Positions 14,893 to 20,341 of a stretch of 28,237 nucleotides of DNA are shown piece after piece (the stretch's first letter is position 1; each line of letters starts with the position of its first letter). Below the pieces are notes generated by a model, which was not told the DNA's origin, made no database searches, and saw nothing but the letters and a program-made list of their open reading frames with translations. A program made the position numbers and the translations under genes. The DNA comes from a virus. The stretch covers positions 1-28,237 of IMG/VR virus record IMGVR_UViG_3300025030_001168; one strand, written 5' to 3'.

Positions 14893-15090
14893 TCAATATG
14901 CCCTGCGTTTAATCTCCCGATACCAACACGCTAGACAATAGCTATCTACTGATCCCCATACACTTTCAGTGTCAACTCTTTTTTCCCGAATGTTATACGC
15001 CCCACAAGACTCACAATCCCTTACAGTTCCAAAGTTAGGACTTAGATCAATATAACGCTCTTGCTTTCCATAAATGAATCTCACTAACAT
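14893..15090 (-). CDS. Small zinc-ribbon protein, first leftward gene
   Basis: This 65-residue protein has DCESCGAYNI (about residues 26-35) and YCLACWYREI near the end, two CxxC pairs spaced as in a zinc ribbon. It has no SD; a promoter-like TTAACA and TATTAC pair ends 4 nt before the ATG, suggesting a leaderless or nearly leaderless message. It is separated from the rest of the leftward genes by the promoter at 14841-14868. Confidence 0.65.
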   Translation of the reverse strand: MLVRFIYGKQERYIDLSPNFGTVRDCESCGAYNIREKRVDTESVWGSVDSYCLACWYREIKRRAY

Positions 15091-15094
15091 AGTA

Positions 15095-15123
15095 GTAATA
15101 AAGTAGTATAGTTCCCCTGTTAA
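15095..15123 (-). promoter_or_regulatory. Possible leftward promoter of the first zinc-ribbon gene
   Basis: TTAACA (15123-15118) and TATTAC (15100-15095) on the minus strand are 17 nt apart, each one or two bases from consensus. The -35 box starts 33 nt before the A of ATG, close to the 35-nt geometry seen on the plus strand. Confidence 0.4.
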
Positions 15124-15132
15124 GTAAATGGT

Positions 15133-15198
15133 ACTAGATAGTTAGTTAAGTAGTTAGTATTAGAGTAGTAGTAGGTAGTTTAGATAGAAGTAGATAGC
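15133..15198. repeat. TAG/TTAG-rich degenerate short repeats
   Basis: TAGT, TAGTT and TAGA units recur in an irregular tandem over about 65 bases, and no frame is used for coding. The strand is strongly depleted in C. It could be an easily melted element or a set of binding sites. Confidence 0.45.
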
Positions 15199-15210
15199 AT
15201 CTCATTCGGG

Positions 15211-15225
15211 AATTACTAGGTAATT
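15211..15225. promoter_or_regulatory. Inverted repeat, possible operator
   Basis: AATTAC and GTAATT are separated by TAG, forming a 6-3-6 perfect inverted repeat. A dimeric repressor such as the adjacent ribbon-helix-helix protein could bind here; the link is inference. Confidence 0.35.
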
Positions 15226-15507
15226 ATATTCTATCAATCTACCCTATAGTTGAAAATAGTAGTATTCTAGCCTCATTATTATGTCGTAGAATGTTTATTG
15301 TGCGACACTAATAGGGGAAAGCAAAAGGGCTTTTACCACCCTTCTACTCGTAGTAAAGAGTATAAAAAAGCTGTAAGTTCTCTCTGATTCCTGTGTATTT
15401 TTTATAGGTATTTGTAGCTGTATTCTGTAGGTATAGTATGGGCTCGTACCACCCTATTTAAGTATATCGTGTGTATGCCTAGATGTATAAAGTGTGTATA
15501 TTAGGTA

Positions 15508-15536
15508 TTGACAAAAGTAAGGTAGTGGTGTATAAT
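15508..15536 (+). promoter_or_regulatory. Consensus rightward promoter (leaderless)
   Basis: TTGACA (15508-15513) and TATAAT (15531-15536) are both perfect and 17 nt apart. The A of the next ATG (15543) is the seventh base after the -10 box, exactly where transcription should start, so the message would have no leader. Confidence 0.85.
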
Positions 15537-15542
15537 GTGTGT

Positions 15543-15887
15543 ATGGTTAAAAGATTAAATATAACTCTACCAGAAGAATTACTTACTAAGGTTGACAACT
15601 GGGGAAAAAAGTATTTTACATCAAGGAGTGAAGTAATTAAAGATGCTCTTGTGGAATATATACAGATACCTTTATCGGTAAAGGAGCAGAACGAAATTAT
15701 AGACGAAATAGCTGGTACAGAAGAAGCCTCGTTAGGAACAATACCTATTACCGCTACAGAGAAAAATTTGAAAACGAGTGGAGGGCTTGAGACAGTGTCT
15801 TCTGACGCCCCTACGGTATGTGTGCATGGAAAAACTAAGACTTATTGTACTATAGCCAAGTGTGAGAATTATGCTTCATGGAGATAA
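15543..15887 (+). CDS. Ribbon-helix-helix regulator with cysteine-rich tail
   Basis: The 114-residue protein starts with a typical CopG/Arc-type domain: strand VKRLNITLP, helix EELLTKVDNWGKKY, and FTSRSEVIKDALVEYIQ. It would dimerise and bind operator DNA. The C-terminal tail CVHGKTKTYCTIAKCENYA has three cysteines and a histidine, perhaps a metal site. A longer in-frame ATG at 15483 is rejected because the consensus promoter lies between it and 15543. It is the first rightward gene, has no SD and is probably leaderless. It is a likely early regulator of the switch. Confidence 0.8.
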   Translation: MVKRLNITLPEELLTKVDNWGKKYFTSRSEVIKDALVEYIQIPLSVKEQNEIIDEIAGTEEASLGTIPITATEKNLKTSGGLETVSSDAPTVCVHGKTKTYCTIAKCENYASWR

Positions 15888-16160
15888 ATGAAAATAGGAA
15901 AAAAAGTACGGGAGTGGATAAAAGCCAGTGATATTCTTGAGGAAATATATCTTGAGAAGGGAATAGTGTCTTGTGAACTGAAATTTGAGGGTTGCTGGAT
16001 AAATAATGCCCTGCACTTTGCCCATAAGTATAAACGTAATGATCCCCGCTGTGAACATACGTTTGAAGGGACTATACTCCTTTGCAATCCGTGTCATCAC
16101 CAGATAGAATACGATAGAGAGAAAACAGAGGAAGTATTTAAAAAACTAAGGGGCTATTAG
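15888..16160 (+). CDS. HNH endonuclease-like protein
   Basis: This 90-residue protein has an HNH core with structural cysteines: SCELKFEGCWINNALHFAHK (cysteine pair, then the histidine of the beta-hairpin) and ILLCNPCHHQIEYD (CxxCH plus the second histidine). The spacing fits small phage HNH proteins that nick DNA or assist packaging. GGAG lies 4-5 nt before the ATG, which follows the upstream stop directly. The last codons overlap the tRNA-like element at 16150. Confidence 0.75.
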   Translation: MKIGKKVREWIKASDILEEIYLEKGIVSCELKFEGCWINNALHFAHKYKRNDPRCEHTFEGTILLCNPCHHQIEYDREKTEEVFKKLRGY

Positions 16161-16227
16161 TTTCGACTGTCTACTCATTGAGATAATGTAGCTTAGACAA
16201 GATGGAGTGCGATTCTCCATAGCTCCA
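16150..16227 (+). ncRNA. tRNA-like element resembling a tmRNA without its mRNA domain
   Basis: Five parts of the tmRNA tRNA-like domain are in order. The acceptor stem GGGGCTA (16150-16156) pairs with TAGCTCC (16220-16226, one G-T pair). The D-region signature TTCGAC is at 16162-16167. A helix-2 stem TGTCTA (16168-16173) pairs with TAGACA (16194-16199). A T arm TGGAG/CTCCA (16203-16207, 16215-16219) encloses the 7-nt loop TGCGATT. A discriminator A is at 16227. The 5' GGGGCT...TTCGAC and 3' AGCTCCA match tmRNA ends. Instead of a tag reading frame, a 20-nt hairpin (CTAC...GTAG) caps helix 2. No alanine tag frame fits inside. It could be a functional small RNA, a mimic, or the remains of an att site. 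Confidence 0.5.
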
Positions 16228-16228
16228 C

Positions 16229-16366
16229 ATGAATATTAATCAATTTATAAAAGGTCGTAAACCAATCTGTGTTGCTCCACGCTACAGACATTGTAGAGTA
16301 CAGGGATTGGGAGTAAAGAAACCTTATTGTCTGTATTGCAAACTACCTCTTGACAAAACAAAATGA
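16229..16366 (+). CDS. Cysteine-rich miniprotein
   Basis: This 45-residue protein (MNINQFIKGRKPICVAPRYR at the start) has four cysteines: C14, C22, and PYCLYCKLPLD. It begins two bases after the tRNA-like element and lacks an SD. If that element is cut at its 3' end by tRNA processing enzymes, the resulting message would begin right at this ATG. Confidence 0.5.
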   Translation: MNINQFIKGRKPICVAPRYRHCRVQGLGVKKPYCLYCKLPLDKTK

Positions 16367-16377
16367 TAGTGTAATAC
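16350..16377 (+). promoter_or_regulatory. Rightward promoter ahead of the replication genes
   Basis: TTGACA (16350-16355) and TAATAC (16372-16377) are 16 nt apart, inside the end of the previous small gene. The first ATG of the next frame is at 16389, 11 nt beyond the -10 box, giving a very short leader. Confidence 0.6.
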
Positions 16378-16388
16378 TTTAAATATTG

Positions 16389-16562
16389 ATGATGATGAAA
16401 GATAAAACTCCTCAAATTAAACAGGTCAAACCCCAATACATTGCACAGCTTTGTCCCCGTTGTAAGGGTTATAAAACTGTATCCTATGGAAAAATTCCGT
16501 GTGATATGTGTAACCAAACTGGCTTCTTAAAAATTCCAGTAGAGGAGGCTGAAGATGTCTAG
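16389..16562 (+). CDS. Zinc-ribbon miniprotein, DnaJ-like knuckles
   Basis: This 57-residue protein has LCPRCKGYKT and PCDMCNQTGFLKIP, two CxxCxxxG knuckles like those of the DnaJ zinc domain. Three successive ATG codons (16389, 16392, 16395) could start it. It lacks an SD but follows a promoter closely. It overlaps the start of the replication gene by 8 nt and carries the SD for it (GAGGAGG). Confidence 0.65.
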   Translation: MMMKDKTPQIKQVKPQYIAQLCPRCKGYKTVSYGKIPCDMCNQTGFLKIPVEEAEDV

Positions 16563-17292
16563 CCCGCAAATAGAAAAGGGTTTCTTAAAAATAGCTTCAG
16601 GTAAACCTGAGAATGATATTTTAACTGCCTTGATTAAGGCAAATTTGACGGCTACACAATATCAAATAATGATGGTAGTAATTCGGAAAACATGGGGTTT
16701 TAACAAAAAAGAAGATTGGATTAGTATATCTCAGTTTGTTGAGCTTACATCGAAATCCAGGAAGCAAATTATAGAAGATATTAAAAAACTAGTGAAGTAT
16801 GGGTTACTAGTGAAGTCTACTACACTAGGTAAAACATCATTGTTGAAGCTAAATAAGTGTTTCAATGAATGGAAATCCTCACTAGTGAAGTCTACTACAC
16901 TGGTGAAGTCTACGTTACATAGTAGTGTAGTACAGCCGACAAAACTAGTGAAGTCTACTACACCCACAATAGATAATACAAAAGATACTATTACAAAAGA
17001 CATTCCTGCAAATAAATTGCAGGTGTCCAAAAAACCTTCTAACAATGCTAACTTAAATGAAGTGGTTTCCTTCTTAGAAGAAACTCTTTCCACCAAAATA
17101 GTAAATTGGGGAAAACAAGCTAAAGCACTTTCTGATATGCTAAAGGTTGGTTATACCAAAGAGCAGATAAAAAAAACCATTACTTATATGGCAACCAAGG
17201 ATGATTTTTTCTCAGAGAAGGGGTTTGACTTAACAACGGTTTCAAATCAAATATCTCGTTATAAGGCAGAGGAGGTGAAACGACATGGCTGA
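16555..17292 (+). CDS. Lambda-O-like replication initiator (phage_rep_O_N type)
   Basis: This 245-residue protein has an N-terminal winged-helix domain of the phage replication protein O family: GFLKIASGKPENDILTALIK, LTATQYQIMMVVIRKTWGFN, then SISQFVELTSKSRKQIIEDI and KKLVKYGLL (about residues 10-86). Such domains bind origin iterons and recruit helicase. A linker at 85-136 repeats LVKSTT. The C-terminal part has helices (EVVSFLEETL, KQAKALSDMLKVGYTKEQIK). The repeats are encoded by nearly identical DNA, described separately as iterons. The SD GAGGAGG is 6 nt upstream of the ATG. No helicase loader gene is recognised nearby. Confidence 0.75.
   Translation: MSSPQIEKGFLKIASGKPENDILTALIKANLTATQYQIMMVVIRKTWGFNKKEDWISISQFVELTSKSRKQIIEDIKKLVKYGLLVKSTTLGKTSLLKLNKCFNEWKSSLVKSTTLVKSTLHSSVVQPTKLVKSTTPTIDNTKDTITKDIPANKLQVSKKPSNNANLNEVVSFLEETLSTKIVNWGKQAKALSDMLKVGYTKEQIKKTITYMATKDDFFSEKGFDLTTVSNQISRYKAEEVKRHG
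16788..16963 (+). repeat. Iteron-like direct repeats inside the O-like gene
   Basis: ACTAGTGAAGTCTACTACAC occurs exactly at 16806-16825, 16881-16900 and 16944-16963. A degenerate copy (16 of 20) overlaps the second at 16899-16918, and an 11-base partial copy is at 16788-16798. Three 20-nt copies are identical at every base including synonymous positions. They encode the LVKSTT peptide repeats in one frame. In lambda the replication origin is a set of iterons inside gene O, so this is a candidate origin. Confidence 0.65.
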
Positions 17293-17716
17293 ATTAACAT
17301 TATCGCAGAAGAAAAAGAGGCAGAAATGGTTATCTAAACAAGTTTTAGAATTGTCTAAGACGGCTAGTGTAAAACTATTTCTTGCGTGGGAAGACTTACC
17401 CTATAAAGAGCAACAGGGGATAAGAAATGAATGGGAAAAATATTACGCTGATGTAATAAATATAAAAGCCTACAGAAGGTTTACAAAACAAAAGGAAGCC
17501 TTTCTTAAAAAGAATCCTTTATTGGTAAAAGAATACGCACAAAAAGCAAAAGAGCAAAGAGAAAATGGGGAATGGGAATTAAAAGAACCCCTAAATCCTG
17601 ACCCAAATTTTATCTATCTGGCTCCCGATACCCAAGTCTACAGAGCAATGATTGCCGAAATGCAAAAGTTAAAGAAGGATTATGAACTGGAAGACATAGA
17701 AGATATATTTACATAG
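17285..17716 (+). CDS. Hypothetical protein, charged and helical
   Basis: This 143-residue protein is unrecognised. It is rich in Lys and Glu with long helices (QKKKRQKWLSKQVLELSKTA, LPYKEQQGIRNEWEKYYADV) and an acidic end (YELEDIEDIFT). GGAGGTG lies 7 nt before the ATG, which overlaps the end of the O-like gene by 8 nt. Its place after a replication initiator could suggest a loader-like partner, but it lacks an ATPase motif. Confidence 0.6.
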   Translation: MAELTLSQKKKRQKWLSKQVLELSKTASVKLFLAWEDLPYKEQQGIRNEWEKYYADVINIKAYRRFTKQKEAFLKKNPLLVKEYAQKAKEQRENGEWELKEPLNPDPNFIYLAPDTQVYRAMIAEMQKLKKDYELEDIEDIFT

Positions 17717-17724
17717 GGGTAATC

Positions 17725-17753
17725 TTGACAGAAGGTAAAATATATACTATGTT
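17725..17753 (+). promoter_or_regulatory. Rightward promoter of the packaging genes (leaderless)
   Basis: TTGACA (17725-17730) and TATGTT (17748-17753) are 17 nt apart; the ATG of the terminase small subunit begins 6 nt after the -10 box. The -35 box starts 35 nt before the ATG. No SD is present. Confidence 0.65.
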
Positions 17754-17759
17754 ACTATT

Positions 17760-18215
17760 ATGGAAGATAAAATTCCAGAGAATATAATTCCGCAAAAACC
17801 CAGAGAACGAAATAGAAGACCCACAATAAGACAAATAAAAGCCGTTAAATTTATATCCGATGGAATGTCTGTTCGGGGAGCCTTAAAAAAAGCTGGATAC
17901 AGTCCTGGTGTTTACGAAGCCTCTACAGCATTTTTCAAACATAAGGGAGCTAAGATTGCTCTTGAATCTCAAATAGCTCATTTAAACAGAGCGGGAATTA
18001 CACAGGAGAAATTAGCAAACAAACTTGCAGAGTTTATAGATGCTACAAAAATAGACCATTCCCATACGGGGCCAGATAAGGAAGTTCCAGATTATTATAC
18101 TCAAATTCAGGGTGTTAAACTGGCTGATGAAATGTTTCAAAGAAGCGGACAGCAAGGTACAAAAAAACGGGAGATGACCATAACAGAATTTATTACGGGG
18201 GAGGAAAGTGCATAA
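17760..18215 (+). CDS. Terminase small subunit
   Basis: The 151-residue protein lies directly before the large subunit, with which it overlaps by 8 nt. Its HTH-like N-terminal domain (IRQIKAVKFISDGMSVRGAL, then KKAGYSPGVYEASTAFFKHK, about residues 23-65) should bind the packaging site. The following IAHLNRAGITQEKLANKLAE helices fit the oligomerisation region of small terminases. The C-terminal TITEFITGEESA may contact the large subunit. It has no SD and probably starts a leaderless message. Its HTH domain has a stand-alone copy at 7991-8200. Confidence 0.8.
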   Translation: MEDKIPENIIPQKPRERNRRPTIRQIKAVKFISDGMSVRGALKKAGYSPGVYEASTAFFKHKGAKIALESQIAHLNRAGITQEKLANKLAEFIDATKIDHSHTGPDKEVPDYYTQIQGVKLADEMFQRSGQQGTKKREMTITEFITGEESA

Positions 18216-19884
18216 CGCAGATTATTATAAAAAAGGAATAGAAAAAATGTTTCAGATAGTGGACATGGAAATGTCTGCTGTTCCGTTTATTCTAAACCCT
18301 CCCCAGGACAAGATTAACAAAGAGTTGGGCAATATGGACATAATCTTAAAAGCCCGACAGGAGGGTATATCGTCTTTAATTGGGGCGAGATTTTTGGTTG
18401 ATTGGCTGACTGTTGAAAACTCCTCCTCTGTTATTATTTCCCACGAAGATAAAGCAACCCAGCGTTTGTTTGACAGGGTAAAATATTTCCTGGATTCAAT
18501 GGGTAAGACTTGGCCTGGAGACTTGCCGTATAAATTAAAGTTTAACTCCCGACACGAAATTGTAAACCTTAAAATGAACTCCAGGTTTTATGTAGGTACT
18601 GCAGGTTCCAGAGCTTTCGGTAGAGGAGATACTATTAACAATCTTCATATCTCGGAACTTTCTATGTGGCAGGAGCAGGAAAAAATAATGATAGGTCTTC
18701 TTCAGGCAGTTCCAAAAGATGGGAACATCGTTATTGAATCAACCGCCAATGGTATAGGAGATTACTTCTATAAACTTTGTGTCAGAGCACGGGAGGGTTC
18801 ATCTCCTTTTAGGTTTCACTTCCTACCCTGGTTTGATTTGCCTGGATATGTAATGCCTGTTACTTATCCTATGGAACTTACTCCCGAAGAACAAACTCTT
18901 ATCAATCAGTACGGTCTTAAAAGGGAACAAATTGCATGGCGTAGGTGGAAAATAAATCAGATGAACGGGGACTGGCGAGACCCTGCAACTTGGGACAAAT
19001 TTCAACAGGAGTTTCCTTCAAATGCCGATGAAGCATTTATAGTTTCGGGTAATCCCGTCTGGTCTCCAACGCTTCTTAAACACTATCTTACAAAAACTAC
19101 TAAGCCCTTACTGACAGGATACCTTCGTGGATTTTCTCCAGTATCGGTTGAGCCAAACGAGAAGGGTTATCTTAAGGTTTATAAGGAACCAAATGAGTTT
19201 CATACTTACGCAATAGGAGTTGATGTTTCCGAGGGAAGACAAGTAGAGGAAGGTGGAGGACGGGAAAGAGATGCTTCGTGTGCTCAGGTATTTGATAAGA
19301 CAACTTATGAGCAGGTTGCAGTCTGGCACGGGAGAATAGATGCGGATAGATTGGGCAGAGAGCTGGATTTGCTCGGTCGGTATTATAACGAAGCCTTAAT
19401 TGGAGTTGAAAGAAATGCAGTCGGTATAACTCCACTCATTATCCTGCGGGACTTAAACTATCCGAATCTTTATTACAGGGAACAGCTCGGAATGATAGCT
19501 GATAAAATAACAGCAGAGCTGGGATGGCTTACAACTTCTCAATCAAAAGAATCTCTTATCGCAGATGCGACTAATTTACTTCGGGATAAGAGAATAGTCA
19601 TAAATGATGAGCAAACGGTTTCTGAAATGATGTCTTTCGTCAGAGATGCAGAAGGAAGAGCTAAGGGAGCCAAGTCAGCTTACGATGATCGTGTTATGGC
19701 GTTTTTAATTTCTCTTAGAATGTTATCCCGTGCGAAATCAACTTCAAATGTTAATGAAATAGAAAAAGATGATATGGACAGACCAAGAGGATTTTTTATG
19801 GATGGACAATCGTTTGATGAAAGGGGGATGCCAACTCATCCAGATTCCATGCAAGGCGACCTTTACCAAGGTGATGAGTTTTGA
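18208..19884 (+). CDS. Terminase large subunit (ATPase-nuclease)
   Basis: The 558-residue motor protein starts at GTG with GGGGGAGG just upstream. The ATPase domain shows a Walker A variant KARQEGISS (about 48-56), Walker B INNLHISE (about 143-150) with the catalytic glutamate, and the coupling motif ESTANG (about 177-182). The RNase H-like nuclease domain begins with D339 in YAIGVDVSEG, then E401 in IGVERNAVG and the aspartates of YDDRVMAFL (about 492-500). These are the expected three acidic positions. It translocates DNA into the head and cuts concatemers. Length is in the usual range. Confidence 0.92.
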   Translation: MHNADYYKKGIEKMFQIVDMEMSAVPFILNPPQDKINKELGNMDIILKARQEGISSLIGARFLVDWLTVENSSSVIISHEDKATQRLFDRVKYFLDSMGKTWPGDLPYKLKFNSRHEIVNLKMNSRFYVGTAGSRAFGRGDTINNLHISELSMWQEQEKIMIGLLQAVPKDGNIVIESTANGIGDYFYKLCVRAREGSSPFRFHFLPWFDLPGYVMPVTYPMELTPEEQTLINQYGLKREQIAWRRWKINQMNGDWRDPATWDKFQQEFPSNADEAFIVSGNPVWSPTLLKHYLTKTTKPLLTGYLRGFSPVSVEPNEKGYLKVYKEPNEFHTYAIGVDVSEGRQVEEGGGRERDASCAQVFDKTTYEQVAVWHGRIDADRLGRELDLLGRYYNEALIGVERNAVGITPLIILRDLNYPNLYYREQLGMIADKITAELGWLTTSQSKESLIADATNLLRDKRIVINDEQTVSEMMSFVRDAEGRAKGAKSAYDDRVMAFLISLRMLSRAKSTSNVNEIEKDDMDRPRGFFMDGQSFDERGMPTHPDSMQGDLYQGDEF

Positions 19885-19887
19885 CCT

Positions 19888-20301
19888 ATGAAATTATTTT
19901 GCAATTGTAAAGAAGAAAAGCAGCAAATCCTCAAAACCTTTGAGGATACTATTCTTGCGGTAATGACCTCCATTGAAAAAACCAATAATAAATTCTATGA
20001 GATGGCAACTAAGATTGAAGTTGAACACTTTAAGCAACTTGAAAAACAATCCGATAAGCAGTCAAAGTTATTTGATAAGAATGTAGATAAATTCTTAAAA
20101 CTTTTAGAAGAAGGGCAGAGGAAAGAAAAGGAATTAGAGTTTGAAAAGATTAGTAGAATAGAGTCTGGAGAAAGCAACAGTATAGAAAAAGACGAAGAAA
20201 GAGAAGACCCCTTAGCAGATTTAACCCCTGCTCAATTTGCAAATATTAAGAGTGTAAGGTTTGAGGGCGAAGAAGAAATTTTTCCAGTGAGTGTAGAGTA
20301 G
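19888..20301 (+). CDS. Hypothetical coiled-coil protein between terminase and portal
   Basis: This 137-residue protein starts MKLFCNCKEEKQQILKTFED and has a long coiled coil (about residues 10-95: FKQLEKQSDKQSKLFDKNVD, FLKLLEEGQRKEKELEFEKI) and an acidic C-terminal tail. It starts 3 nt after the terminase stop with only a distant SD-like AAGGTGATG. The position suggests a packaging or head-associated helper; no family recognised. Confidence 0.6.
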   Translation: MKLFCNCKEEKQQILKTFEDTILAVMTSIEKTNNKFYEMATKIEVEHFKQLEKQSDKQSKLFDKNVDKFLKLLEEGQRKEKELEFEKISRIESGESNSIEKDEEREDPLADLTPAQFANIKSVRFEGEEEIFPVSVE

Positions 20302-20306
20302 TACCC

Positions 20307-20335
20307 TTGACGAGAATATAAATTACTGATAAAAC
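20307..20335 (+). promoter_or_regulatory. Rightward promoter of the portal gene (leaderless)
   Basis: TTGACG (20307-20312) and TAAAAC (20330-20335) are 17 nt apart and the ATG begins 6 nt later. The boxes are weaker than elsewhere, but the spacing is identical to the other leaderless promoters, 35 nt from the -35 start to the ATG. Confidence 0.55.
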
Positions 20336-20341
20336 ATAAGA

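Larger units (their letters stand above)
15124..15507. other. Gene-free switch region between the divergent gene sets
   Basis: I see no convincing coding frame in these about 380 bases. It holds a TAG/AGT-rich low-complexity stretch (15133-15198), a compact inverted repeat (15211-15225) and a wider one (TGTCG at 15282-15286 with CGACA at 15303-15307). It also holds short hairpins such as CTAC-TC-GTAG near 15346. The position between divergent promoters fits a regulatory or replication-control region. Confidence 0.5.

Noticed and set aside
15483-15542. Upstream ATG extension of the ribbon-helix-helix gene
   Set aside because: The consensus promoter lies within this stretch, so the extension would not be transcribed from it, and the family fold begins at 15543.
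16150-16227. Ordinary tRNA gene
   Set aside because: No 7-nt anticodon loop on a 5-bp stem and the T loop is atypical; the ends fit tmRNA better.
16788-16963. CRISPR-like repeats
   Set aside because: Repeats are inside a coding gene, spacing is irregular (18, 75, 18, 45 nt) and no cas genes are present.
16731-17096. Minus-strand frame with repeated VDFTS
   Set aside because: It is the complement of the repeated part of the O-like gene; no start signal.
19108-19435. Two minus-strand frames inside the large terminase gene
   Set aside because: Antisense shadows of a well-supported gene, no SD or promoter.
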